A DNA stretch of 32,371 nucleotides from Clostridiales bacterium (lineage in GTDB: Bacteria; Bacillota; Clostridia; Lachnospirales; Lachnospiraceae): positions 1-32,371 of the forward strand of contig JAAYNV010000032.1 of assembly GCA_012520645.1 (NCBI GenBank), given 5' to 3'. The notes beneath the pieces are model-generated. The model was not told the origin of the DNA, did no database searches, and was given only the letters and a program-made list of their open reading frames with translations. The position numbers were made by a program, and so were the translations under genes. Of the stretch, positions 22,089-30,732 are shown in pieces. Each line of letters starts with the position of its first letter. Within the stretch, counting starts at the first letter, position 1.

Positions 22089-24479
22089 TTATCCCATAAT
22101 AACTTCTACTTTGTGGGTGCTGCCTGCTGCCTGTGCCGGAATGCTCTCTACCTTTGCCCCATCCAGATATAGCTCTTTCACACCTTTCATGACACCGTCC
22201 GGATTCTTCACCTGAATCTCGAATTTTGCATCACGCCATACTCTGACCGCAGAAAACCCCTTCCAGTCAGCCGGTACACAGGGATCCAATTCCAGTGTAT
22301 CAAACTGCGGGCGGATACCCAGTATGTATCTGGTTGCGGAAAAATATGCCCAGCCGCCTGTTCCCGTCATAAACGGATGTCTGGCACGACCGAATGCCGT
22401 ATGGTCACGTCCCATAATAAACTGGCAGTAGGAATACGGTTCTGCTTCTCTTGTCTCGATCTTATCATTCTGATAGTACGGGCAGAGTGCGTTGTAGAAC
22501 TTCATTGCACGGTCGCCACGACCCAGCTTACACTCTGCTGCCCATGCCCAAGGATTCGGATGGGAGAAGATTGCACCGTTCTCCTTTAAACCCGGATAAA
22601 CTCTTGTTACAAATCCGATATCATCATCCGGCACGGTATAGGACGGAGCATTCAACAAAATACCATAATCTGTATACAGATATTTATCTATGCTGTCCAT
22701 CGCCTGAATACCCTTTTCGTAATCTGCCGCTCCGGAAAGCACTGCCCATGTATTGGATTCCAGATGCACCTTCCCCTCTTTATCCTTAGAGGTTCCGATT
22801 TTCTTACCGTTCTTTGTAATACCGCGGATGAACCATTCCTCATCCCAAAGTTCCTTATTGCAGACCTTTTTCACATTCTCTGCAACTGCTATATACTTTT
22901 CAACATCCTCTGTACGTCCCAGATAGGATGCCAGCTCCACAAAATTATTCAATGCCCAGTAATGCAGGAAGGAAACCAGTGCACTTTCACCACCGCCCAG
23001 ATTCAGACAGTCATTCCAGTCTGCACGCAGACCCTTACAGATTCCTGTCTCTCCAACCATTTCCGTAGAGAAATCCAGAATCTTCTTCATATGCTCATAG
23101 ACGGTTCCTTCACCCTTGTCGGCGTAACCGATCACCTGATCCGCAAAGGAAACATCACCCGTTTCTTTAATATATTCTACAATAGAAGCAATCAGCCAGA
23201 GCGCATCATCCGAGCAGGCATCATCCAGACCATGTACCACATCATCCTTGTTCGGGCTCGGTACGACTGTCGGTGATTTGAACGGCTTTGCTTCCTCATC
23301 CGGTTTGAACCACTCCGGTTGGAACAGATGCAGACCATAGCCTGTAGAAACCAGACCATTTAACAGTTCTTCCAGTCTCTGTCGGCATTTCTCCGGGTTG
23401 GAGTGCGGTACAGTCATCGCATCCTGTGCCGTATCACGATATCCCAGTCCGACTCTTCCGCCTACCTCGATAAAAGAAGCAAAACGGGAGAACATGACAT
23501 TGATTTCTGCCTGATACAACGTCCATGTATTAATCAGTGTATTCATTCCTTCGTTCGGTGTCTGAATCTGGAGTTTTTCCATTTTCTTTGCCCAGAAGGC
23601 TTTTAACTGTTCGAAAGCCGCATCCACATTGGAAAGATCACTGAACTTTTCACGTACTGCCCTGCCCTTGTCCCGATTTCCTTCGCCCAGCATAAACACC
23701 AGTCTGATTTCTTCACCCGGCTTTAAAACGATATTTTTCTGCAGGGAACCACAATGGTTATTGCCCAGTTCATGAGAACCGCTGCACGCTCCATTTTCCA
23801 CAGCAATCGGATTATCTTCGGTACGGTAGTTTCCGATAAATTTATCTCTCAGACAGTCATAACCGTCCGGTTCAAAGTTCGCTGTAAAATACTGGAACCC
23901 AAACTCCTCATAAAACAGATCTTCCTGAATAATTCCATCCTCGTAATCGGAGCCTGCACAGTACATACTCATCTGGAAGTTCTGGTTGTCAATTTTGATA
24001 TGATGGAAAGAAAATTCGCAGTAGGAAAATACGCTTAAATTTCTTTCCTTATCATCCTCATTTTTCAATCTTACATCCCAAATCTCTACGTTTTCACCGA
24101 TCGGGATCATCAGTGTCTGGCTGGCTTTGATTTTATCATAATCACATTCGTAAACCGTATAGGACAAGCCGTGACGGCAGGTGTATTTTGCCTGATCAAG
24201 CGGCTTTCCGACCGGCTGCCAGGAAACGCTCCAATAATCCTTCTTTTCATTGTCCCTTATGTACACATAATGTCCCGGACGGTCCATCGGAACGCTGTTA
24301 CCGCGGAATCTTGTAATTCTGTGGTATTCCGGCGTTTTATAAAATAAATAACCTCCCGCGGTATGATTCACTACCGCACACATGTTCTCCACTCCAAGAT
24401 AGTTCGTCCAGGATGTCGGAAGATCTACCCTGTCAATAACGTATTCCCTTTTTTCGTTGTCGAAATGTCCGTACTGCAT
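22089..24479 (-). CDS. GH94 phosphorylase, probable N,N'-diacetylchitobiose phosphorylase
   Basis: Inverting phosphorylase, 796 aa, cytoplasmic (no signal peptide). Domains in order: N-terminal beta-sandwich (1-about 270), linker helices, (alpha/alpha)6 barrel, C-terminal beta-sandwich. The catalytic Asp is in 'GLRADWNDCLNLGGGES' (Asp490), and the phosphate-binding loop is in 'FMTGTGGWAYF'. From recall of the Vibrio proteolyticus chitobiose phosphorylase (about 800 aa), the match is strong throughout: 'FDNEKREYVI', 'RPGHYVYIRD', 'SFIEVGGRVGLGYRDTAQDA', 'CSDDALWLI', 'DDIGFVTRVYPGLKENGAIF'. Clostridial cellobiose phosphorylases differ at these places. It would split (GlcNAc)2 with phosphate into GlcNAc-1-P and GlcNAc. 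Neighbouring nagA/nagB and a mutase support this. Cellobiose or another beta-1,4 disaccharide remains possible. Confidence 0.88.
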   Translation of the reverse strand: MQYGHFDNEKREYVIDRVDLPTSWTNYLGVENMCAVVNHTAGGYLFYKTPEYHRITRFRGNSVPMDRPGHYVYIRDNEKKDYWSVSWQPVGKPLDQAKYTCRHGLSYTVYECDYDKIKASQTLMIPIGENVEIWDVRLKNEDDKERNLSVFSYCEFSFHHIKIDNQNFQMSMYCAGSDYEDGIIQEDLFYEEFGFQYFTANFEPDGYDCLRDKFIGNYRTEDNPIAVENGACSGSHELGNNHCGSLQKNIVLKPGEEIRLVFMLGEGNRDKGRAVREKFSDLSNVDAAFEQLKAFWAKKMEKLQIQTPNEGMNTLINTWTLYQAEINVMFSRFASFIEVGGRVGLGYRDTAQDAMTVPHSNPEKCRQRLEELLNGLVSTGYGLHLFQPEWFKPDEEAKPFKSPTVVPSPNKDDVVHGLDDACSDDALWLIASIVEYIKETGDVSFADQVIGYADKGEGTVYEHMKKILDFSTEMVGETGICKGLRADWNDCLNLGGGESALVSFLHYWALNNFVELASYLGRTEDVEKYIAVAENVKKVCNKELWDEEWFIRGITKNGKKIGTSKDKEGKVHLESNTWAVLSGAADYEKGIQAMDSIDKYLYTDYGILLNAPSYTVPDDDIGFVTRVYPGLKENGAIFSHPNPWAWAAECKLGRGDRAMKFYNALCPYYQNDKIETREAEPYSYCQFIMGRDHTAFGRARHPFMTGTGGWAYFSATRYILGIRPQFDTLELDPCVPADWKGFSAVRVWRDAKFEIQVKNPDGVMKGVKELYLDGAKVESIPAQAAGSTHKVEVIMG

Positions 24480-24918
24480 AATACCTTCCCTTTCCGTATC
24501 TTGCTTTTCTGTGCAAACTGCACTGCACTTCGCACAGCTGCAGATAACTTGTTCCTCAGTTGTTAGTATTATTGTACAATAACAATGCTTTTTCGAAAAC
24601 TGTCATCTATGTTAATATTTGTATAAATTTGTTCAATGAAAAGGGATTCCTAACACCAGATACCTTACAACGGGTATTCTGCTCAGAACTGCATTTTTCA
24701 AAAAGCACGAAGCCGTCATACAAATGATAAAAATTAAATAGGGTCTTGAAATCAATTTTTAATGGTATTAACCTCATAATATCAGTACTGAAGAACTCTT
24801 TTTACCGGTAAAAAGCTACATGAATATAAAACATACAGGAGCATGTGGAACCGCTTGTATCTGACGGTCCCGCTTTTTCAAATACTTCTTTTTCCCGCTG
24901 ATCTGACCGGATCATGAG
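24480..24918. promoter_or_regulatory. Promoter and operator region of the GH94 gene
   Basis: About 440 bases without a gene. On the minus strand TTGAAC (complement of 24631-24636) and TAACAT (complement of 24609-24614), 16 bases apart, form a promoter. A 14-base perfect palindrome, TTATTGTACAATAA (24569-24582), lies about 20-33 bases after the expected start point, a repressor-like position, and leaves a leader of about 120 bases. Its TACAAT could alternatively serve as a -10 box. Further upstream is an 18-base perfect palindrome, CTTTTTACCGGTAAAAAG (24798-24815), and a weak plus-strand hairpin near 24851-24870. I see no tRNA or other RNA gene here. Confidence 0.55.
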
Positions 24919-24970
24919 CAAAAGGAAAGAGCTGTTCAGATCATCCCTGATCCGAACTGCTCTTTCCTTT
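24919..24970 (-). terminator. Terminator after the alcohol dehydrogenase gene
   Basis: AAAGGAAAGAGC (24921-24932) and GCTCTTTCCTTT (24959-24970) are perfectly complementary and extend inward through GTTC/GAAC and GATCA/TGATC pairs. The stem is long and the minus-strand transcript ends in CCTTTTGC. It lies 26 bases past the stop codon. Confidence 0.85.
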
Positions 24971-24995
24971 GTTTCACCGGGGCTGTCACATAAAA

Positions 24996-26189
24996 TCAGT
25001 CACGTTGCCCGTTATATGCCATCTGATATATTTTCAAAATATCCTCGTACGCCAGCTCCCTGTAGCCGATCAGTTTTCTCGTTTTGTTTCTGGAGCAGTC
25101 CAGGGCAAGCTTTTCAATCGACTCTTCTTTCACACCTAATGTTTTCAGATTTGTCGGCATCCCGATAGACGCATAATAGTCCTCCTGAAGCTCAATCGCC
25201 CTTTCGATAGTTATCTCAGGATGTTCAAAGTCTATATCCAGGTTCCATACATTTTTTGCATATTGCAGCCATCTGCCCAGATTGGCTTTATACACATATC
25301 TTGCCCAGCTGCACCAGATTGCGGCAAGCCCTGCGCCATGCGCCACATCAGGATACATTCCGGATACCTCATGCTCAAGCTGATGCACAACAAGCTGAAA
25401 TTCCCTTCCGCACTGTGTAAGACCGTTATGCGCTAAGGAAGATGCCCACATCATATTTGCCCGCGCTTCATAATCATCGGGATCTTTTAAACAGGCATTT
25501 CCCGCTTTCATCACATTCTTTATAACAGCCTCCGCAATCGCATCGGTAAGATAGGTGTCATCTCCCGGACAAAAATAGCGTTCAATGGTGTGCATTGCGA
25601 TATCCACAATCCCGCATGCCGTCTGATACTTACTTACCGAAAAGGTCAGTTCCGGATTTTCAATCGCAAAATCCATTCGATTCTGGCTGCAGCCATATCC
25701 CCTCTTCTCACCTGTGTCTGAATTGGTGATAACGCAGGAATTTGACATTTCCGATCCTGCTGCTGCCAGTGTCAGTATCGCTCCCTTTCGAAGTGTTTTA
25801 ACCGGCTGGCACTTTCCAAGGGAAAAGTCCCATACATCCACATCCGGATTAGCTGCCCCGTTTGCGATATCTTTCGCAGAATCCATGACCGAACCGCCGC
25901 CTACGGCAAGAATAAAATCCACTCCTTCTGAAAGGCAGAGACGGATTCCCTCCCGGACCTTAGACAGTTCCGGATTGGCTACCACACCACCAAGCTCCAC
26001 ATAGCAAATGTCCTCATCCTCAAGACTCTTTTTGACCCGGTCCAAAAGCCCGCTCTTCTTTGCGGAACTGCTGCCATAATGAAGCAATACCTTTTGAGGA
26101 TGATATTCTGCTATGATCTTTCCAACCTTTTGCTCCTCCCCTTTTCCAAAATATACTTTCGTTGGTGTTTCATAAATAAAATTTTGCAT
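24996..26189 (-). CDS. Iron-containing alcohol dehydrogenase (butanol dehydrogenase/YqhD type)
   Basis: NAD(P)H-dependent reductase of aldehydes to alcohols, 397 aa. The nucleotide-binding half has 'AVGGGSVMDSAKDIA' (about 95-109); the metal site is built from Asp196 and His200 in 'GIVDIAMHTIE', His273 in 'QLEHEVSG' and His284 in 'DVAHGAGL'. This arrangement fits the butanol dehydrogenase/YqhD branch. AAGGAGG lies before the ATG. It starts 5 bases after the WYL regulator stop codon, so the two form an operon and the regulator may respond to aldehyde or redox state. Exact substrate unknown. Confidence 0.93.
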   Translation of the reverse strand: MQNFIYETPTKVYFGKGEEQKVGKIIAEYHPQKVLLHYGSSSAKKSGLLDRVKKSLEDEDICYVELGGVVANPELSKVREGIRLCLSEGVDFILAVGGGSVMDSAKDIANGAANPDVDVWDFSLGKCQPVKTLRKGAILTLAAAGSEMSNSCVITNSDTGEKRGYGCSQNRMDFAIENPELTFSVSKYQTACGIVDIAMHTIERYFCPGDDTYLTDAIAEAVIKNVMKAGNACLKDPDDYEARANMMWASSLAHNGLTQCGREFQLVVHQLEHEVSGMYPDVAHGAGLAAIWCSWARYVYKANLGRWLQYAKNVWNLDIDFEHPEITIERAIELQEDYYASIGMPTNLKTLGVKEESIEKLALDCSRNKTRKLIGYRELAYEDILKIYQMAYNGQRD

Positions 26190-26194
26190 TTAAG

Positions 26195-27103
26195 TTAATC
26201 CTCCTTTGCATATTTTATCAATATCTTTTCCAGTCTATCTTTTACCTCTTTCCGTAGTTCCTTCGGTTCTAACACCTCACAATGCGCACCATAGCTGATG
26301 ATATAGTCTGCCATCCAGTTTCCCTTTGCAAAACTGCCTGTTGCAATCACACTTCCATCCCCTATACTCTCACAGCTTTCAAAATCATCAAAAGCCCGGA
26401 ATGCAGCCTCCTTGTCCACCTTGATACGAACTTCTACCATTTCTGCCGAAGCATCCTTCTCCCATGGGATCAAAAGACGCCCCGGAGCGGATCGTCGAAA
26501 GCTTTCCTCTGTTACAACCAGCTTACGCAGCCGTTTCAGCTTTAAAAAACGATAATCCTCCCGCAGCCTGCAAAAACCGTACAAATACCATGCTGTTCCT
26601 TTAAATATGAGTTTTAGCGGTTCTACCTCCCGTAGCAGCGCCTCCCCCCTGGTCCCAACATATTCAAACCGTATGACCCGCTTTCTAAGAATTGCTTCTT
26701 TTAAATCTGCAAATGCAGTCTGTTCCTTTTCCCCATCCGACCACATACCAAAATCCACTTCAATCCAGTCTCCTGCTCCACCCCCGAACAGACTGCCAAA
26801 TCTTCTGAGAGTCGTGTCCATATCCTTCAGGCTGACCGCACCCATAGCATTTAAGGAAGCCAGAATATCCTCCTTTTCCTGCTCCGTGATGACCGTCTTA
26901 TCCAGGACAAACTCCGGCAGCAGAGCAATGCCGCCCCCTCTTCCACGGTTCATATAAATGGGTATTCCTGCACCGGACAGAGTGTCTACATCCCTATATA
27001 TCGTCCTTACGGATACCTCAAAATATTCTGCCAGTTCCTTTGCCGTAACATTTCTTTTGTCCAACAGGATATAGACGATTTCAAATAGTCGGTTAATCTG
27101 CAT
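26195..27103 (-). CDS. HTH/WYL-domain transcriptional regulator
   Basis: A 302-residue YafY-type regulator. The N-terminal winged HTH (about 1-55, 'VTAKELAEYFEVSVRTIYRD') is followed by a wing with 'RGRGGGIALLPEF', then the WYL domain (about 135-200, 'FEYVGTRGEALLREVEPLKL' through 'WYLYGFCRLREDYRFLKL'), which binds a ligand or nucleic acid, and a C-terminal WCX extension. I chose the ATG at 27103 because relatives start at 'MQINRLFEIVYILL'; GGGGG is 12 bases upstream, a little far. It is directly followed by the alcohol dehydrogenase gene. It may act on that gene or on itself. Confidence 0.9.
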   Translation of the reverse strand: MQINRLFEIVYILLDKRNVTAKELAEYFEVSVRTIYRDVDTLSGAGIPIYMNRGRGGGIALLPEFVLDKTVITEQEKEDILASLNAMGAVSLKDMDTTLRRFGSLFGGGAGDWIEVDFGMWSDGEKEQTAFADLKEAILRKRVIRFEYVGTRGEALLREVEPLKLIFKGTAWYLYGFCRLREDYRFLKLKRLRKLVVTEESFRRSAPGRLLIPWEKDASAEMVEVRIKVDKEAAFRAFDDFESCESIGDGSVIATGSFAKGNWMADYIISYGAHCEVLEPKELRKEVKDRLEKILIKYAKED

Positions 27104-27214
27104 TTGATTATAATTCCCCCTTTCACCGCATTCTGTCCCAACCGCAACAAAGACCGTGGACAACACCGTTTCTACAGACAAAATACCACTAATCTCCACA
27201 AAAGCTTCCATCCA

Positions 27215-28045
27215 TTATAATTTCTTTCCCATACAAAGCGATTCCGGCATATTGACATATGGTCCATAGTTCGGAATCACACGATAACCCAGCTTCTTAT
27301 ACAGAGCACATGCTCCGGTCAGCAGTTCTCCTGTTTCCAGAACTGCAAAACGGTAGCCTGCAATTTTTGCATCTGCCTCCAGCCTCCGCACCAGTTCTTT
27401 TCCTATCCCGCAGCCACGCATGGACTTCGCAACAAAAATCCGTTTTAATTCTACGGTTTCATCATCAAAAAACTTATAGGAGCCGCATGCTGCCGCTTCC
27501 TCCCCCCGATAGGCAAGAATAACGTCGTGGATACTGTCCCTCTGATTGTATTTTTCATACTTCTTTCTCTGAATCTTTGCACCCACGATCTCATCCAGAT
27601 TCGCATCCAGCTTTCCGCACAATTCTATAAAGGCCGGATCTTCTCCATCCGTTTTTACGAAACGAAATTCCGCCAGAGCGGGCATTCTTCTCTGCTCCTT
27701 CTTGGGCAAATGCAGCCTCACTTCCTCATAGGCCTCGTCAATCATCTGATACAGGGTCTGCTGTTCAAACGAATACAGATCAATGGTATTCCAATAGGGC
27801 TGCTGTACCGGCGGGCAATGATATCCCCTGACCACAACACCGGGATAGACCCTGCGGTAAAAATCAGCCGCCTCGGGATTGGTTTTCAATGTAATGCGGT
27901 AGGCATCCTCTTCTACATTCAGCTGGGCAAATATTTTCCCCGCTATCCGGTAACAGATGGGATTCTTCCCAAAAGGTCTTGTCTCATAGGCACAGGGCTT
28001 CCCTAGACAATATTCATGTATTGTTTTCCATTCTTTGTATTGCAT
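27215..28045 (-). CDS. MmcQ/YjbR-GNAT fusion acetyltransferase
   Basis: A 276-residue fusion. Residues 1-115 match the MmcQ/YjbR (DUF419) fold: 'CLGKPCAYETRPFGKNPICY', 'RITLKTNPEAADFYR' and the conserved 'PYWNTIDL'. Residues about 125-276 form a GNAT N-acetyltransferase with the acetyl-CoA-binding motif 'MRGCGIGKELVRRLE' (R210, GCGIG 211-215) and 'ALYKKLGYRVIPNYGPY'. The acceptor is unknown. Its start codon lies 32 bases inside the 3' end of the MATE gene, which suggests translational coupling. Confidence 0.88.
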   Translation of the reverse strand: MQYKEWKTIHEYCLGKPCAYETRPFGKNPICYRIAGKIFAQLNVEEDAYRITLKTNPEAADFYRRVYPGVVVRGYHCPPVQQPYWNTIDLYSFEQQTLYQMIDEAYEEVRLHLPKKEQRRMPALAEFRFVKTDGEDPAFIELCGKLDANLDEIVGAKIQRKKYEKYNQRDSIHDVILAYRGEEAAACGSYKFFDDETVELKRIFVAKSMRGCGIGKELVRRLEADAKIAGYRFAVLETGELLTGACALYKKLGYRVIPNYGPYVNMPESLCMGKKL

Positions 28046-29405
28046 ATTCCTTTTCCCCTCTTATACATGGATTTCTCCAAAATGCGATCAGCAATTCTAC
28101 CGCCATAAAACACCAGATGACCGGCTCACAGAAAATAACTGCATTATACTGAAATTTTGGAATAAAGACAATGACAAAAACGATTTTCCCGATCAATTCA
28201 ATGATACTGGAAAGGATCGGAAGGATTTTACTGCCAATTGCCTGCAATGCTGTTCTGGTGTTATTGACCAGTCCCAAAACAAAATACGCCGGTGCGACCA
28301 CCTGTAGATACCGGGTTCCGTTCTGAATAATAATCGGTTCCTCAGACCCGGAAATAAGCTTTACCATATATGGCGCAAATAGCGCCATAAGTAAAGTCAT
28401 ACCGATCGTAATGGCAGCATTATACCAATATGAATATGTCATTGCCTTTCGGATTCTGTCCACTCTGCCCGCCCCATAGTTTTGGGAGACAAAGGTGCTG
28501 ACAGCGGAAATCATTGCCAAAAACGGCATCATGCCAAGTTGAAATAATTTTCTGGCGGCGATATGTCCTGCAATCACCATGTACCCCAGACCATTGATTC
28601 CTGCCTGCAAAACAGCACTGCCCGCCGAGACCAGACAGCTCATAAATCCCATGGAGAAGCCCTGTGCTGCCATTTCCATATAAAGTCCTTTATCAAAATG
28701 AAAATGGTGCTTCGATGGAACCAGTATTTTGGCACAGCGGCCTATGTAGATCACACACAGAGCAACCGAAATTCCCTGGGCGATCACAGTCGCTACCGCC
28801 GCTCCCATGACTCCCATGTCGAAACCGGCAATAAACAGTACATCCAGAAAAATATTTAATACCGAGGATAAAATCAGAAAAAGGAGCGGCATAAAGCTAT
28901 TTCCGATCGCCCTTAAAATTCCGGCACAGAGATTATAAGCAAACATCACCCCGGTAAACAGGGTGATAACGGAGATATAGGAATACGCCTCCTGCAATAT
29001 CTCTGCCGGAGTATTCAAAAGCTTCAGAAAGGGCATCAGTAAAAATCTGGTGAGTACGGTCAAAGTCAGAGTGATCGCCGCTCCGATCACAATGGAAACC
29101 GCTACAGAACGCTTTAACAGTTCCTCATCTTTGGTCCCATAGCTGCGTGCTGTCACAATCGACAATCCATTCCCAATACCGAGTGCAAAACCGATCAGCA
29201 GATCATAAACCGGTGTGGCTGCTCCCATGGCCGCCAGTGCATTTTCCCCCAACGTATGTCCCACTATGACTGCATCCATCGTATTGTACAGCTGCTGAAA
29301 CAGACTGGAAAACAAAATCGGAATGGCAAAAGCCACCATGGAAGGGAAAATGCTTCCATTTAACAGATCAATATTGACATTTCGTTTTAGCCGTAGCGTT
29401 TTCAT
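28014..29405 (-). CDS. MATE family efflux transporter
   Basis: Cation-coupled multidrug/metabolite exporter, 463 aa, about twelve membrane helices in two six-helix halves. Family motifs: 'NGSIFPSMVAFAIPILFSSL' at the N-terminus, 'QQLYNTMDAVIVGHTLGENA', 'GIGNGLSIVTARSYGTKDEE', and the repeat equivalent 'FVSQNYGAGRVDRIRKA' in the second half. AAGGAT lies some 12 bases before the ATG. It overlaps the downstream GNAT gene by 32 bases. Substrate cannot be told from sequence. Confidence 0.93.
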   Translation of the reverse strand: MKTLRLKRNVNIDLLNGSIFPSMVAFAIPILFSSLFQQLYNTMDAVIVGHTLGENALAAMGAATPVYDLLIGFALGIGNGLSIVTARSYGTKDEELLKRSVAVSIVIGAAITLTLTVLTRFLLMPFLKLLNTPAEILQEAYSYISVITLFTGVMFAYNLCAGILRAIGNSFMPLLFLILSSVLNIFLDVLFIAGFDMGVMGAAVATVIAQGISVALCVIYIGRCAKILVPSKHHFHFDKGLYMEMAAQGFSMGFMSCLVSAGSAVLQAGINGLGYMVIAGHIAARKLFQLGMMPFLAMISAVSTFVSQNYGAGRVDRIRKAMTYSYWYNAAITIGMTLLMALFAPYMVKLISGSEEPIIIQNGTRYLQVVAPAYFVLGLVNNTRTALQAIGSKILPILSSIIELIGKIVFVIVFIPKFQYNAVIFCEPVIWCFMAVELLIAFWRNPCIRGEKEYAIQRMENNT

Positions 29406-29522
29406 TCCTGCTTTCTTATCCTTTCTAACGTTTTCTCAAAAGAAAAACACTTATCTCCCTGCTATTATTGGTACAATGTTTTCCTTCCATTGCTGACACC
29501 CATTCCCTTCTCCTGAAATTTT

Positions 29523-29861
29523 CTATTTCAAATATTTTTTTCTTAACTGGTGATGATACCAGATCATAAAAATCACCGGCACAATCACCCCTCCGACCAT
29601 CGGGATGACTGCCCAGACAGAGTCGCCAAACAGGTTTCCAATAAAGAACGAAACAAGAATTATCATCCCATAGACTAACCACATCAATCCATGCTTTCGA
29701 TTCCATGCCTTGATATCTGTGACATTTTCCGCTTTCGGCGGCTTTTCACCGGAATAAAATCCAACCGGCTCTTTACTCTTTAACTGTGTAACCCCTATCC
29801 CCATCATAAATAATGCTACCAACCCATAGATCACCAGACCTATCATATTTTCTGCTGTCAT
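29523..29861 (-). CDS. Small three-helix membrane protein
   Basis: A 112-residue membrane protein of unknown function. Hydrophobic segments at about 5-25, 60-78 and 83-103; between the first and second is a conserved-looking soluble loop, 'VGFYSGEKPPKAENVTDIKA', followed by 'WNRKHGLMWLVYG'. Loops like this occur in small clostridial membrane proteins with some likeness to SdpI-type immunity proteins, but I cannot assign a family. GGGGG is close to the ATG. The tail is basic ('HHQLRKKYLK'). The 117 bases before MATE hold no clear gene. Confidence 0.78.
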   Translation of the reverse strand: MTAENMIGLVIYGLVALFMMGIGVTQLKSKEPVGFYSGEKPPKAENVTDIKAWNRKHGLMWLVYGMIILVSFFIGNLFGDSVWAVIPMVGGVIVPVIFMIWYHHQLRKKYLK

Positions 29862-29902
29862 AATACCCCCTGACTTGAACTTACAATTCCTATTCCCATA
29901 TT

Positions 29903-30262
29903 TTATTTCTCTCCCGCCATTGCCTGTTGCTTTTTAACAGCGATCGGGAAATAATCGCGTAAAATCGGATAGGTTAATTTATCCGGCAGAGTGTCAAAAA
30001 AACCTATTTTACCCATTTCACTGTATGAAGGTCACTCATTTAAAGTATGCACAATCGCAAAATAAACCGCTCCGGTTTCTTCAAATAATTCTCTCCTGGC
30101 AGCTTCTAACGGCGTTTCATCTGCTTCAATCCATCCGCTAGGGTGTTCCCATGTTGTCCGGTTCTTATGCATACAAAAAATCCATTTTCCATGATAAACT
30201 GCCATGATATCAACAGAAAAATAATGGCTGAATGTATGAAAAGGATAAGTCTTAAACGCCAT
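29903..30262 (-). pseudogene. Nudix hydrolase, broken by deletion and in-frame stop
   Basis: The first 76 codons encode a normal Nudix N-terminus with a perfect Nudix box (GWIEADETPLEAARRELFEE then TGA in amino acids), which binds the metal that drives pyrophosphate-bond cleavage. The frame then ends at a TGA (30032-30034). After it, in the same frame, translation continues with 'PSYSEMGKIGFFDTLPDKLT' and 'YPILRDYFPIAVKK' to a TAA at 29903, which is the expected C-terminus of the same family. About 40-45 residues of the middle are missing. The gene has therefore lost an internal segment and gained a stop, and is unlikely to be active. It lies 12 bases after the 140-aa membrane protein gene. 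Confidence 0.75.
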
Positions 30263-30274
30263 AAAGCACCTCTC

Positions 30275-30697
30275 TTAAATCCAATACCCTATCACCGGGC
30301 CGAAAAAAATTGCAATATAGATCAGGGTGATCCAGGGCTGGTAATCCACATAAAATTCCCGGAAAGTCAGACTCCATGGGTGCTTGATAATTACCCAGCC
30401 AAACAGATCAAAGACAATGCAGATTGCCGTCCAAATACCGCCGGTTGTAAATGCCTGTCCGATCGTCGGATCACTCAGTCCGGACATATACAGATGTCCG
30501 AAAACCGTAAATAAAACAATGTTGTACAATGGATGCCAGGGTTTGGTCTTTTCATAGCCTTCTCCCATTCCCGGACCATCCTTCATCGACTTCATATGCA
30601 GGACACATATATTAAAAATGGTATGTATCATTCCAACCAAAGTAACAAGGATATAGCATATCCAAAAGTAAAGCATTGACATTCCAAATTGTTCCAT
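30275..30697 (-). CDS. Four-helix membrane protein of unknown function
   Basis: A 140-residue membrane protein with hydrophobic segments at about 8-30, 58-75, 83-103 and 118-138. The loop after helix 1 is charged ('MKSMKDGPGMGEGYEKTKPW'), and aromatic residues cluster near helix ends. No signal peptide and no motif that I recognise. GGAGG lies 9 bases before the ATG. It is probably cotranscribed with the broken Nudix gene that follows. Confidence 0.8.
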   Translation of the reverse strand: MEQFGMSMLYFWICYILVTLVGMIHTIFNICVLHMKSMKDGPGMGEGYEKTKPWHPLYNIVLFTVFGHLYMSGLSDPTIGQAFTTGGIWTAICIVFDLFGWVIIKHPWSLTFREFYVDYQPWITLIYIAIFFGPVIGYWI

Positions 30698-30732
30698 AAC
30701 ATTCTCCCTCCCTCTACTGACAGAGCCAGTTT

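Noticed and set aside
22089..24479. Calling the GH94 enzyme a cellobiose phosphorylase
   Set aside because: Sequence blocks around the catalytic Asp and the barrel match the chitobiose type better from recall; kept as an alternative in the annotation.
24914..25168. 84-aa plus-strand frame over the alcohol dehydrogenase terminator
   Set aside because: It starts within the terminator stem and then runs antisense to the dehydrogenase C-terminus; a shadow frame.
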